This document shows, one piece after another, positions 22,074 through 31,491 of a stretch of DNA of 40,755 nt; positions within the stretch are counted from its first letter, which is position 1; every line of letters starts with the position of its first letter. A model generated the notes under the pieces. The model was not told the origin of the DNA and did not search any database. It worked only from the letters and a program-made list of their open reading frames with translations. Source of the DNA: Anaerotignum sp. (lineage in GTDB: Bacteria; Bacillota; Clostridia; Lachnospirales; Anaerotignaceae); assembly GCA_020024265.1 (NCBI GenBank), contig JAHHTW010000018.1:1-40755 (forward strand). The letters run 5' to 3'. Made by a program: the position numbers and the translations under genes.

Positions 22074-25000
22074 ATGCTTTCAAGACTTGCTATTCGCCGC
22101 AGTGTGACAACACTGATGGTTACACTCATGGTGTTTTTGGTCGGATTTGTGGCTTACATCAATCTGGATATGGATTTGATGCCTGAAGTGGATGTTCCGG
22201 TGGTTGTGGTATCCACATCCTATATTGGTGCAGGCCCAGAGGAAATCGAAAGCTTGGTGACGGAGCCATTGGAAAAATCATTGAGTACCGTTTCCAATGT
22301 GGAAAAGGTGATGTCTGTTTCCTCTGCCAATGTTTCTATGGTTATGGTACAGTTTGTAGATGGTACGGATATTGATGTGGCATCTATGGATTTGCGTGAT
22401 GTTCTGGGGCGTGTCGAGTCCCAGCTTCCGGATAATGCAAATGAGCCAAACATCATCAAAATGGATATGAACGCATTGCCGATTTCTGTTGGTGTCACAG
22501 CGGAAAATCTGGATTTGAGAGCGCTCAATGAGCTGGTAGAGGATGATGTCGTTACAAGGCTGGAGCGTATTGAAGGCGTTGCGTCTGTGGATATTGCCGG
22601 TGGGGTAGAACGTGAAATTCGTATCATCATAGATCCGGATAAAATGGCAGGCTATGGACTGACAGCCAATACATTAAATCAGATTTTGAATGCAGAAAAT
22701 ATGAATTTGCCTTCCGGTGCGCTTTTGCAGGGATCTACAGATGTACAAATTCGTACATTGGGAGAATTTACTTCTATAGAAGAAATCCGCAATTTGCCTA
22801 TTACCACACAAAATGGCGCCATGCTGCATCTGAGCGATGTGGCAGCCATTGAGGAGGTAGAGGTGGATAAGACTTCTGCCAGCATCATTGACGGCAACTA
22901 TGGTGTTTTGCTTTCTGTCAATAAGCAGTCTACTGCAAATTTGGTTGAGGTCAGCGGCAAGCTCAATCGTGCCATGGATCATATCAACCAGAACTATCCG
23001 GAGATTGAGATGGTTATGCTGACAGATACCGCAGATTACATACAAATGTCATTGTCCAATGTCACAGAAACAGCATTGCTCAGTGCATTGATTGCATTCT
23101 TTGTACTTTTGGTATTTTTGAAAAATCCGATTACTTCCATGATTATTGCCATGTCCATTCCAACATCCATATTTGCGACATTTGGTTTGATGTATGTATC
23201 TGGCATAACGCTTAATACCATTTCTATGGGTGGATTGGCAATCGGTATTGGTATGCTGGTAGACAATTCGGTCGTGGTATTGGACAGCATCCATCAATAC
23301 TATGAGCGTGGATATGAGCCAAAAGAAGCAGCAGAGGCAGGGGCAAAAGAAGTGACTATGGCAGTTATGGCTTCGACGCTGACGTCTGTTGCCGTATTTC
23401 TGCCGATCAGTTTTGTATCCGGTGCAATCGGTCAAATTATGAAAAGCTTGTCCTTCACCATTTGTTTTGCGCTGATTTCTTCTTTGGTGGTATCTATTAC
23501 ATTTGTACCAATGGCATGTGCGCTCTTTTTGCGTAGAAAAAGCGAAAAGAAGAAAAAAGGCTTCCGTATTTCGTATTTGTTTGATTTATTCTTTGATGGA
23601 TTGGAAAAGGGATATGGAAAGCTCATGCATATTTCTTTGCGCCATCCAATGATTACAGTAGCGTTGGTACTCGCAACATTTGTGGCAAGCTTGTTTACCA
23701 TTCCTTTGACGGGTATGGACTTTATGGACGAAACAGATGAAGGGGTAGCAAACATTACCATTGAACTGCCAAATGGCTCTGATTTAGAGGAAACAGAAGC
23801 GGTGGTATGGGAGGTCTTGGCACGCTTGGAGCATGTGCCGGAAAAAGAAATGGTATATGCTTCCGTTGGTGGCAGTGGATTTAGCTCCAATGCAGCACAG
23901 GCAAGCGTTACGGTAAACTTGATTGGAAAGACAGAGCGTACACGTTCCAGCGCCGAAATTGCAGAGGAAATACAGAATATGATGAACGATATTCCGGGGG
24001 CAGAGATTACAGCCGCATCCTCCGGCGCTGCGATGGGCAGTTTTGGGGGTGCAGATGTTGCATTCCAAGTATATGGCTATGATTCTCCGACGTTGATGGA
24101 CGTAGAGAAAGATTTGGTTGCACAAATCAGTCAGCTGCCCGGATTTAAGGAAGTGGAAGGCTCGACCGGTTTGCCGGTTCCGGAAGCAAAGGTTGTCATT
24201 GACCGAAGCAAGGCTTCGTTGTATGGGATTACAACCGCATCCATTGCATCTGCACTCAATACTGCAATCTCCGGCTCTACAGCAACGCAGTATAAGGTGG
24301 ATGGCACAGAAATCGATGTTGTGATACGCTATGATAAACAAGATGTGAATTATCTGACAGATTTGCATAATCTGACAGTGACTTCTGCATATGGCGGTGA
24401 GATTCCGATTTCCAGTATTGCACGTGTAGAAATGGGAGAAAGTGCCGTGTCCATTGCCCGTGAAAACCAGAAGAACTATATTACAATTGAAGCGTCAATC
24501 GAAGGTATGAGTAGCGGGGATGCACAAAAGAACCTGACAGCCCTGTTGGATGCATATCCTTTCCCAGAAGGTTGTACATATTCCTTTGGCGGTACATTGG
24601 AAATGATGAATGATTCTTTCAAGTCCTTATCCACGGCGTTGATTGCAGCAGTATTGCTGGTATACATGATTATGGCATCACAGTTTGAAAGCCTGCGCTA
24701 TCCATTTATCATCATGTTCTCTATGCCATTGGCGTTTACCGGCGCTATTTTCGGGCTGTTTTTGACAGGAAACACCATCACCATGACATCCATGATGGGC
24801 TTTATCATGCTGGCGGGTATGGTCGTAAACAATGGTATTGTATTGATTGATTACACCAATCAGTTGATGGATCGTGGGATGCATTGCTATGATGCATTGA
24901 CCACAGCAGGTCCTCGCCGTCTGCGTCCGATTTTGATGACAACATTGACCACCATATTGGGTATGCTGCCTTTGATCTTCTCCAACAAAGAGGGGAGCGA

Positions 25001-25160
25001 AACCATGCATTCCATGGCAATCAGCGTTGTATTTGGGTTATCGTTGTCATCGGTGGTAACACTGATTTTCATTCCTGTGCTATATGCAGGGATGAACAAA
25101 AGCAAGGAAAAACGTATGGCAAGACGTATGGCAAGACGTGCGAAACAACAGGCGGAATAA
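22074..25160 (+). CDS. RND-family efflux permease (AcrB/HAE-type)
   Basis: 1028 residues, with the 12-helix layout: helix 1 at ~8-30, a large outside loop (porter subdomains), helices 2-6 (~330-500), helix 7 near 540, a second loop, and helices 8-12 (~860-1010). N-terminal LMPEVDVPVVVVSTSYIGAGPEEIESLVTEPLE (split here by position only: about 36-69) is a family marker. In helix 4, GIGMLVDNSVVVLDSI has Asp-Asn where AcrB has Asp-Asp in the proton relay; this is common in Gram-positive members. It exports drugs or lipophilic compounds by proton (or sodium) antiport. No outer-membrane channel gene is present. The C terminus is strongly basic (RMARRMARRAKQQ). Confidence 0.94.
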   Translation: MLSRLAIRRSVTTLMVTLMVFLVGFVAYINLDMDLMPEVDVPVVVVSTSYIGAGPEEIESLVTEPLEKSLSTVSNVEKVMSVSSANVSMVMVQFVDGTDIDVASMDLRDVLGRVESQLPDNANEPNIIKMDMNALPISVGVTAENLDLRALNELVEDDVVTRLERIEGVASVDIAGGVEREIRIIIDPDKMAGYGLTANTLNQILNAENMNLPSGALLQGSTDVQIRTLGEFTSIEEIRNLPITTQNGAMLHLSDVAAIEEVEVDKTSASIIDGNYGVLLSVNKQSTANLVEVSGKLNRAMDHINQNYPEIEMVMLTDTADYIQMSLSNVTETALLSALIAFFVLLVFLKNPITSMIIAMSIPTSIFATFGLMYVSGITLNTISMGGLAIGIGMLVDNSVVVLDSIHQYYERGYEPKEAAEAGAKEVTMAVMASTLTSVAVFLPISFVSGAIGQIMKSLSFTICFALISSLVVSITFVPMACALFLRRKSEKKKKGFRISYLFDLFFDGLEKGYGKLMHISLRHPMITVALVLATFVASLFTIPLTGMDFMDETDEGVANITIELPNGSDLEETEAVVWEVLARLEHVPEKEMVYASVGGSGFSSNAAQASVTVNLIGKTERTRSSAEIAEEIQNMMNDIPGAEITAASSGAAMGSFGGADVAFQVYGYDSPTLMDVEKDLVAQISQLPGFKEVEGSTGLPVPEAKVVIDRSKASLYGITTASIASALNTAISGSTATQYKVDGTEIDVVIRYDKQDVNYLTDLHNLTVTSAYGGEIPISSIARVEMGESAVSIARENQKNYITIEASIEGMSSGDAQKNLTALLDAYPFPEGCTYSFGGTLEMMNDSFKSLSTALIAAVLLVYMIMASQFESLRYPFIIMFSMPLAFTGAIFGLFLTGNTITMTSMMGFIMLAGMVVNNGIVLIDYTNQLMDRGMHCYDALTTAGPRRLRPILMTTLTTILGMLPLIFSNKEGSETMHSMAISVVFGLSLSSVVTLIFIPVLYAGMNKSKEKRMARRMARRAKQQAE

Positions 25161-25345
25161 TATGCCAAAGAAAAAGCAATATGGTCTTGTTTTGATCCAA
25201 GAGGTTTTGGCAAAGTCATTTCCGAAGATTGTCGCATATGTTTTTGAGAAATGCCGTCCAAAGGGCATGATATGTTATTTGGACGGTGTATGCATATCAT
25301 AGCTTTGGTCATTCAATGAAATATGAAACAAAACCATTTTATACC

Positions 25346-25381
25346 AAAAAGGTGCTGATGCTGAAAACCAGCGCCTTTTTT
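25346..25381 (+). terminator. Terminator of the marR-adaptor-RND operon
   Basis: AAAAAGGTGCTG pairs with CAGCGCCTTTTT (one G-U pair) around an 11-base loop, followed by T residues. It lies about 190 bp after the stop codon, with no gene between. Confidence 0.85.
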
Positions 25382-25611
25382 GTATGAAAAAAAGAAAGAG
25401 TGCATCCATTTCAGGAGAAAATACTGCCTTTCTATAAAAGGCAGATCCAAAAAGAATCAAAATATAGGATGAAAAAATGATTGTTTTCGAATGTGTAAGG
25501 AAAAAAATGTATATAAATGCATAAAATATTCCATAAAATGTAAAAAAAGTATAAAATAAACTGGAAAAATGGAAAAAAAAAGATACTTTTGTAAAAATGA
25601 GCTTTTTTTTC
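25382..25611. other. A/T-rich intergenic stretch, no gene seen
   Basis: The sequence is dominated by A runs, with no ribosome sites or structured elements that I can support. It ends at the promoter of the CstA-family gene. Confidence 0.6.
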
Positions 25612-25639
25612 TTGCAATTTTTATGTTTTACAGTATAAT
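25612..25639 (+). promoter_or_regulatory. Predicted promoter of the CstA-family gene
   Basis: TTGCAA (25612-25617), a 16-bp spacer, and a perfect TATAAT (25634-25639). The leader is about 80 nt. Confidence 0.75.
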
Positions 25640-25728
25640 ATAAATAGAAATTCATCATTCATGTAAACATGGATTTCAGAGAAAATTTATTCAAATATTG
25701 GGGAATATTTTGAGAAGGAGGCACAGTT

Positions 25729-27213
25729 ATGACAACGTTCTTAGTGGGGATGGCAATTTTGTTGGTTGGCGGTTTTCTGTATGGAAAATTCGTACAAGGT
25801 ATTTTCAAACCGGATGATAGACCGACGCCTGCAACAAAATTCCAAGATGGTGTAGACTTTGTACCAATGACCAAATTCAGAAATGCATTGATCAATTTGC
25901 TGAATATCGCAGGTACAGGTCCTATTTTTGGGCCGATTCAAGGTATTTTGTTTGGGCCGATTGCTTTTTTGACAATTCCAATCGGATGCGTCATCAGTGG
26001 TGCGACACATGACTATTTGTGTGGCATGATGTCTTTGCGTCAAAATGGCGCACAGATGCCCGGTATTGTAAATAAATTCTTGGGAGGCAAGACATACCGT
26101 GTATACAATGTATTTCTTTGTTTGCTGATGCTGCTGGTAGGTGCTGTATTTACTTATACACCCGGCGACTTGTTCGCAAACCAGATCATGGGCATTCAAG
26201 GCGTAAATATGTGGACATGGATTATTTATGCTGTGATTTTGGGATATTACCTGATTGCAACATTATTCCCGATTGATAAAATCATTGGTAGAATTTATCC
26301 AATCTTTGGTGCGATCCTGCTGCTTTCCGCAGTTGGCGTATTGGTTGGTATTTTTGCCAAAGGCTATATACTCAATGACATTGATCTTTCTCAGGGCATG
26401 AAGGGATTGTTTGATGTATACCCTATGTGGGATGCAGCCGGCAACACAGGTGTAGGTACAAAATTCATCCCTGTATTCTTTGTAACAGTAGCCTGTGGGA
26501 TTACATCCGGATTCCACTCCACACAGTGTACATTGATTGGACGTAGTGTAACAACCGAAAAAGAAGGGAATTTCACATTCTACTGGATGATGATTCTCGA
26601 AGGCGTGATCGCAATGATTTGGGCAGCAGCAGCAATGGGGATCTACAACAAGGGATCTTTGAGCGGTACAACAGCTGTTGTTGGTGAAGTTGCAAAAGAT
26701 CTGTTGGGGCCTATCGGTGGTTTGGTTGCTATTTTGGGTGTTATCGTACTGCCAATCACATCCGGTGATACCGCACTTCGTTCCTGTCGTCTGATGATTG
26801 CAGATTCTCTGCATATCAGCCAGAAAGAAAAGCGCAATCGTATTATGCTGACACTTTGTATTTTTGTTCCGGTTATTGCAATTTTGGTATTCGCAAAGCT
26901 TAATGCGGAAGGCTTCAATATTTTGTGGAGATACTTCGCATGGGCAAACCAGACCATTGCAGTATTCGCATTTGCAGCAATTACCGTATACTTGCAGGCA
27001 AAGAAGGGTGCGCCAAAATATGCATTCTTGATTTCATTGCTTCCAGGAAGCTTCTATCTGTTTATCATTTCTTCCTTCCTGCTCAGTCAGTCCATCGGCT
27101 TTGGTCTGCCTTTGACAATTTCTTATGTCATTGCTGCGGTATTGGTTGTACTGTATATCATCGTATTGATGCATGCAGGTCGTAAATACGCTGCAAAAAA
27201 CAGTGAAGAATAA
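25729..27213 (+). CDS. CstA/BtsT-family transporter (carbon starvation protein A)
   Basis: 494 residues with about 13 membrane helices. Family marks are DDRPTPATKFQDGVDFVPM, the NIAGTGPIFGPIQGILFGP helix, ISGATHDYLCGMMSLRQNG, SGFHSTQCTLIGRSV and LPITSGDTALRSCRLMIAD. Members import peptides (CstA) or pyruvate (BtsT/YjiY) coupled to protons. At about 500 residues this is the short clostridial type rather than the ~700-residue E. coli form. GAAGGAGG precedes the ATG. It is alone between promoter and terminator and convergent with the CyuA-family gene; neither substrate is certain. Confidence 0.92.
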   Translation: MTTFLVGMAILLVGGFLYGKFVQGIFKPDDRPTPATKFQDGVDFVPMTKFRNALINLLNIAGTGPIFGPIQGILFGPIAFLTIPIGCVISGATHDYLCGMMSLRQNGAQMPGIVNKFLGGKTYRVYNVFLCLLMLLVGAVFTYTPGDLFANQIMGIQGVNMWTWIIYAVILGYYLIATLFPIDKIIGRIYPIFGAILLLSAVGVLVGIFAKGYILNDIDLSQGMKGLFDVYPMWDAAGNTGVGTKFIPVFFVTVACGITSGFHSTQCTLIGRSVTTEKEGNFTFYWMMILEGVIAMIWAAAAMGIYNKGSLSGTTAVVGEVAKDLLGPIGGLVAILGVIVLPITSGDTALRSCRLMIADSLHISQKEKRNRIMLTLCIFVPVIAILVFAKLNAEGFNILWRYFAWANQTIAVFAFAAITVYLQAKKGAPKYAFLISLLPGSFYLFIISSFLLSQSIGFGLPLTISYVIAAVLVVLYIIVLMHAGRKYAAKNSEE

Positions 27214-27402
27214 AATACAGATGAATGAAAAAATAAGATTTGCATACATGTATGATTTTTCAAATACCGAAATGGGATAGATATAGAAAAATGCATACAG
27301 TGGAAGCAATCCATCAGATATCAGTATATATTGGTATCTGAAATATAGGGCTGTATATATATGGAGCCGTATATTTTACAATCTCTGATTCTATGTTTAT
27401 AG

Positions 27403-27437
27403 AAGGCACGCTTTGCGATGAAGCAAAGCGTGCCTTT
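27403..27437 (+). terminator. Terminator of the CstA-family gene
   Basis: Perfect 12-bp stem GGCACGCTTTGC/GCAAAGCGTGCC with a 6-base loop. The T run is short (TTTGT), so termination may be incomplete. Confidence 0.75.
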
Positions 27438-27486
27438 GTATATTGCGTAACTATATGGTTATTTTTATAGATCATATGCAGATATG

Positions 27487-27521
27487 AAAAGAGGTCTTGG
27501 GATTTTCCCAAGACCTCTTTT
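27487..27521. terminator. Terminator of the CyuA-family gene
   Basis: A 16-bp perfect stem AAAAGAGGTCTTGGGA with its complement and a 3-base loop lies 18 bp past the stop of the minus-strand gene. Four T residues occur on either strand, so it may also stop plus-strand readthrough. Confidence 0.85.
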
Positions 27522-27538
27522 CATGCCATACATGGGGT

Positions 27539-28801
27539 TTATTTTTGATTACGCATGATGGAAAGTATGGTCTGATCCATAGATGCCATGCCATATGTGC
27601 TGACTTGCCCCAAATTTTTGGCTGTTTGTTCGGCACGGTTTCCAACGACACCTAAGGGATGTGGCAGCATGGTTCCGCCAATGGCAAGCATTGCGGAAAG
27701 AAAGGCAGCCTGTACGCCGGAATATGCCTTCAATGTACAGCCGATGCTTCCACCATCACAAATCATACCTGTTAAATTGGCAGCCATTGCATCCATAGCA
27801 GTGGAGATTGCCTGTGCATCTCCGCCCATCAGATAGACAATGCCTGCGGATGCTCCGCTGCCACCGCCAAGTACACAGCCACAAAGGGATGAGAGTCTAC
27901 CGGTATAGTGCTTACTATAAATGGTTACCAAACCACTGAGCGCAAGCGCACGTAAAATATCTTCTTGGGATTTTCCGCTGCTCTGCCCATAGGAAACAAC
28001 CGGTAAGCAACAGAGTATACCATGTGAGCCACTGCCCACGATGCTCATTGCAGGCAGTGGAAGTCCGGATAGTCGGGCATCCATGGCAGCGGTTGTCAAA
28101 AGCTGTGCTTGCAGTATGGTGTCATTTTGTACAAGTCCCTTTTGTAAGAATGCAGAGAGTGTTTTGCCAATGGCAAGCCCGGTTCCTGCTTTTCCTGCTT
28201 CGGCAAGCCTGCCATTCATATCAATCATATCCTGTAAGAACGCAATTTCTTCTATGGGGACAGTGGATACATAGGAATAAAAATCTTCTATGGTAAATGT
28301 GTCAAAAGGGAATGTAGTACTTTCTGTGTTACATTGTGCCTGTGCAGAAAAGATTTCGGTATCATCGCACCAAACCGTTGTAATATTGCTATGCAGCCCT
28401 TCAATCAATGCTTTGCCCGTGGCTTCGCTGCCAATAGCCTCAGCGAAAATGTAGATGGTTTCCTTTTCCGGCAAAATGTCGGTTTCTACTGTAACATTGC
28501 TGTTTTTTGCTTGTATGGCATGCGCTTGTGTGATGCTGTGCAGACATTCCAAACCCTGTGTCCAATCGCCATATAATGCACCCAAAAGAGCGGCGGTTTC
28601 ACAGCCGGTTTCTTCTGTGCCGGGAATGGCACAGGAAAAAGCATTTTTATACATGCCGCCATTCATAGATACATGTACATGCAGTAGTTCTCCCTTGCTT
28701 GCAGATGCGGCTCTTGCAGCAGCGAGCGCAATGGCACCAACTTCTGTTACGCCCAAAGCGGGGCGCAGTTCACTTTGCAATAATAAGGTTAATTGTTCCA
28801 T
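27539..28801 (-). CDS. CyuA-family protein (L-cysteine desulfidase/serine dehydratase-alpha-like)
   Basis: 420 residues of the UPF0597/CyuA family, [4Fe-4S] enzymes that eliminate H2S from L-cysteine to give pyruvate and ammonia. Iron-sulfur candidates are present: C307/C309 in LSSLCGCVLGGGSGASAG and C348, C355 in GMICDGGSIGC. GSGSHGILCCLPVVSYG matches the family's GSGNQG...LPV segment. Oddly, the N-terminal motif is P-A-L-G-V18-T-E-V, where relatives have P-A-L-G-C-T-E-P and that Cys is thought to be the catalytic base. It may therefore use another substrate or be impaired. The ATG follows GGGAGAG. It has its own leader and terminator and is convergent with the CstA-family gene. Confidence 0.87.
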   Translation of the reverse strand: MEQLTLLLQSELRPALGVTEVGAIALAAARAASASKGELLHVHVSMNGGMYKNAFSCAIPGTEETGCETAALLGALYGDWTQGLECLHSITQAHAIQAKNSNVTVETDILPEKETIYIFAEAIGSEATGKALIEGLHSNITTVWCDDTEIFSAQAQCNTESTTFPFDTFTIEDFYSYVSTVPIEEIAFLQDMIDMNGRLAEAGKAGTGLAIGKTLSAFLQKGLVQNDTILQAQLLTTAAMDARLSGLPLPAMSIVGSGSHGILCCLPVVSYGQSSGKSQEDILRALALSGLVTIYSKHYTGRLSSLCGCVLGGGSGASAGIVYLMGGDAQAISTAMDAMAANLTGMICDGGSIGCTLKAYSGVQAAFLSAMLAIGGTMLPHPLGVVGNRAEQTAKNLGQVSTYGMASMDQTILSIMRNQK

Positions 28802-28825
28802 ATCATTCTCTCCCTTTTCTGTTGC

Positions 28826-28853
28826 TGTACGCTGATGAGAGCGTACATGCTCT
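28826..28853 (-). promoter_or_regulatory. Leader with two mutually exclusive hairpins
   Basis: In the minus-strand leader, AGAGC-ATGTAC-GCTCT (28853-28838) and TGTACGCT-CTCATC-AGCGTACA (28847-28826) share ten bases, so only one can form at a time. They lie between a -10 TAAAAT (28870-28865) and the GGGAGAG ribosome site. Confidence 0.5.
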
Positions 28854-29224
28854 GCTTCATATAGATTTTAGCATATCATGAATGATGGAAAAAAGAAAGT
28901 TCCATACAAAGAAATTCATGGTATCCAATCCATTGTATACAATATGTATAGATAGGAAAAACAAAGCAGAAATGAAGCAAAATGGATACGATACCGCATG
29001 AAAAATACAGATTTTTTGAAAACCTTTTGTAAAAATAAAAAAATCATATATCCAAAAAATGAAAAGAAGGGCAGATATTTTTTGTTCTATCATTTATTTT
29101 GATACCAATTATTGTTGCTTTTTCATAATTTATGATATTGAGTTGGCGAATTGCATAAAAGACTGTAAATTATATGGGAAAAGATGACAACATTTCAAAA
29201 AAATTATAATTATACATAAAAGCA
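28854..29224. other. A/T-rich divergent region between the CyuA-family gene and argC
   Basis: No gene. It contains TAAAAT (28870-28865, minus) as a -10 for the CyuA-family gene with a poor -35, suggesting activation. It also has a perfect 12-bp palindrome ATTGTATACAAT at 28932-28943, an operator-like element of the type some GntR/FCD regulators bind. Confidence 0.45.
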
Positions 29225-29252
29225 TTGACTTTTATGAAAAAATATTCATAAT
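29225..29252 (+). promoter_or_regulatory. argC operon promoter with overlapping ArgR box
   Basis: TTGACT (29225-29230) and CATAAT (29247-29252) are 16 bp apart. The spacer and -10 are covered by TATGAAAAAATATTCATA (29233-29250), an 18-bp A/T-rich dyad matching the ArgR/AhrC box pattern (TGAAT-type arms). Arginine-loaded ArgR would block RNA polymerase here. Confidence 0.75.
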
Positions 29253-29317
29253 AGTACTATGGTATCATATTTGAATATACAGGTGAATAGACACATGATT
29301 GAAGTGAGGTGCAGGAT

Positions 29318-30247
29318 ATGTCGTTTCGTGTATACATTGATGGGCAAGAGGGAACAACCGGTTTGCAGCTACAGGAGAAACTGGCAGGACATGGCGGTGT
29401 GGAATTGCTGCGTATTTCAGAAAAGAAAAGAAAAAATACAGAAGAACGGAAAAAGTTTATGAATGCAGCCGATGTCGTTTTTTTGTGCCTGCCGGATGCA
29501 GCAGCAAGAGAAGCAATCCGACTGGTCGAAAATCCCCATACCCGTATCATTGATGCGAGTACCGCACATCGCATAGCCGATGGCTGGGTATATGGATTTC
29601 CTGAACTTTCCAAAGCGCATCGGGAAAAGGTACGGCATGCAAAACGCATTGCCAATCCCGGATGCCATGCAACAGGATTTATTGCAGCAGCATATCCTTT
29701 GCTCGCCATGGGGATCGCAGCAGCGGATTATCCGTTTACTGCATATAGTCTGACAGGCTATAGTGGCGGAGGAAAAGGCATGATTGCAGAATATGAAGCC
29801 GAGGATCGCCCAAAGGCATACGACAGCCCAAGACAATATGGGCTGTCACAGATGCACAAGCATCTGCCGGAGATCCAAAAGGTGGTTGGGCTGGAAGAAG
29901 CCCCAATATTCATGCCCATTGTCGGAGATTATTACAGTGGTATGGCAACATGCCTGCCGCTGCATGGCAGATTATTGAATAAAAAAATTTCCAAGACGGA
30001 TTTGACACAGCTTCTGCAAGAATATTATGAAGGGCATCCATTGATTTCTGTAGAGGAAAAAGAAGATGGTTTTTTAGCGGCAAATGAAAATTCCAATACA
30101 AATAAGCTGCGGTTATATATTGCAGGTAACCATGCACGTATGACACTCATCAGTGTGTTTGATAATTTGGGGAAAGGGGCATCCGGTGCAGCGGTTCAAA
30201 ATATGAATTTGGTACTTGGGCTGCCGGAAACGCAGGGATTGCTATAA
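29318..30247 (+). CDS. argC: N-acetyl-gamma-glutamyl-phosphate reductase, type 2
   Basis: 309 residues. Reduces N-acetylglutamyl phosphate to the semialdehyde with NADPH, the third step toward ornithine. It is the short type-2 form (~310 residues; type 1 is ~345). Visible are the N-terminal FRVYIDGQEGTTGLQLQE, LCLPDAAAREA, IIDASTAHR and NPGCHATGF with catalytic Cys116. I start at the ATG at 29318 after GAGGTG; the in-frame GTG at 29309 overlaps that site. It is first in argCJBDF behind an ArgR-controlled promoter, with argJ 18 bp downstream. Confidence 0.94.
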   Translation: MSFRVYIDGQEGTTGLQLQEKLAGHGGVELLRISEKKRKNTEERKKFMNAADVVFLCLPDAAAREAIRLVENPHTRIIDASTAHRIADGWVYGFPELSKAHREKVRHAKRIANPGCHATGFIAAAYPLLAMGIAAADYPFTAYSLTGYSGGGKGMIAEYEAEDRPKAYDSPRQYGLSQMHKHLPEIQKVVGLEEAPIFMPIVGDYYSGMATCLPLHGRLLNKKISKTDLTQLLQEYYEGHPLISVEEKEDGFLAANENSNTNKLRLYIAGNHARMTLISVFDNLGKGASGAAVQNMNLVLGLPETQGLL

Positions 30248-30265
30248 GAAAAGGGGAAAAGATAT

Positions 30266-31480
30266 ATGAAAAAAATCAATGGCGGGATCACAGCGCCCAA
30301 AGGATTTGTGGCAGCAGGTATGCATTGTGGGATTCGCAACAATCAGGATAAAAAGGATTTGGCTTTGTTATACAGTGAAGTACCTTGTCAAGCAGCAGCG
30401 GTTTATACACAAAATAAGGTGTATGGTGCGCCAATTGCTGTGACGAGAAAGAATATTGCAGATGGTATGGCGCAGGCGATGATTTGCAACAGCGGAAATG
30501 CCAATACCTGCAATGCAGATGGTGTGGAAAAGGCAGAAAAGATGTGCTCTATGGCAGCCGAAGCGCTGCATATACAGCCAAGCGATCTCATTGTGGCATC
30601 TACAGGTGTCATTGGGCAGACATTGGATTTGACACCCATTGCAAAAGGAATTTCGGCACTTGTGCCCATGCTTTCCAAGGAAGGGCATCAAGATGCAGTC
30701 GAAGCCATTATGACAACAGATACAAAGCCAAAGCAAGAAGCGTATCAGACCAATATCGGCGGAAAAACAGTGACCATTGGAGCAATGGCAAAGGGCAGCG
30801 GCATGATTCATCCGAATATGGCAACGATGCTCGGATTTTTGACCACAGATTGCTGTATCACGGTGGAAATGCTGCAAAAAGCACTGAAATATGCAGTCGA
30901 CGATACCTTTAATATGGTAAGCGTAGATGGTGATACCTCTACCAATGATATGGTATCCATAATGGCAAATGGCTTGGCGGAAAATCCTGTGATTGATTGC
31001 GAAAACGAAGATTTCAAGACCTTTCTTATGGTGGTAAAGGAAATCTGTACCATGATGGCAAAACAAATTGCAGGGGATGGCGAAGGTGCGACCAAGCTGA
31101 TGGAATGTCATGTATCTCATGCACCGGATACAAAGCTGGCAAAAGCAATTGCCAAATCTGTCATTACCTCAAGCCTGACAAAAGCGGCTATGTTTGGCGC
31201 AGATGCCAACTGGGGACGAATTTTGTGTGCCATTGGGTATACAGAAGGGGCGTTTGCAGTGGATACCATTGCTGTTTCCATTTCTTCTGACAAGGGGCGG
31301 ATTGATGTTTGTAAAAATGGTGCGGGCATTGCATTTGACGAGGATAAAGCCAAAGAAATTCTTTTGCAGGAAGAAGTACATATTGACATTGACATGCAGC
31401 AGGGCGATGCAGCGGCAACGGCTTGGGGGTGTGACTTGACATATGATTATGTCAAAATCAATGGTGACTATAGAACATGA
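30266..31480 (+). CDS. argJ: Glutamate N-acetyltransferase/ornithine acetyltransferase ArgJ
   Basis: 404 residues. Moves the acetyl group from N-acetylornithine to glutamate, recycling it, and may also acetylate glutamate from acetyl-CoA. The proenzyme cleaves itself at A-T187 in KGSGMIHPNMATMLGF, making Thr187 the nucleophile. STGVIGQ and GADANWGRILCAIGY are conserved substrate and oxyanion regions. The recycling route explains why argE is absent; whether argA exists elsewhere is unknown. The stop TGA overlaps the ribosome site of argB. Confidence 0.96.
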   Translation: MKKINGGITAPKGFVAAGMHCGIRNNQDKKDLALLYSEVPCQAAAVYTQNKVYGAPIAVTRKNIADGMAQAMICNSGNANTCNADGVEKAEKMCSMAAEALHIQPSDLIVASTGVIGQTLDLTPIAKGISALVPMLSKEGHQDAVEAIMTTDTKPKQEAYQTNIGGKTVTIGAMAKGSGMIHPNMATMLGFLTTDCCITVEMLQKALKYAVDDTFNMVSVDGDTSTNDMVSIMANGLAENPVIDCENEDFKTFLMVVKEICTMMAKQIAGDGEGATKLMECHVSHAPDTKLAKAIAKSVITSSLTKAAMFGADANWGRILCAIGYTEGAFAVDTIAVSISSDKGRIDVCKNGAGIAFDEDKAKEILLQEEVHIDIDMQQGDAAATAWGCDLTYDYVKINGDYRT

Positions 31481-31491
31481 GGAGGGGCAGG

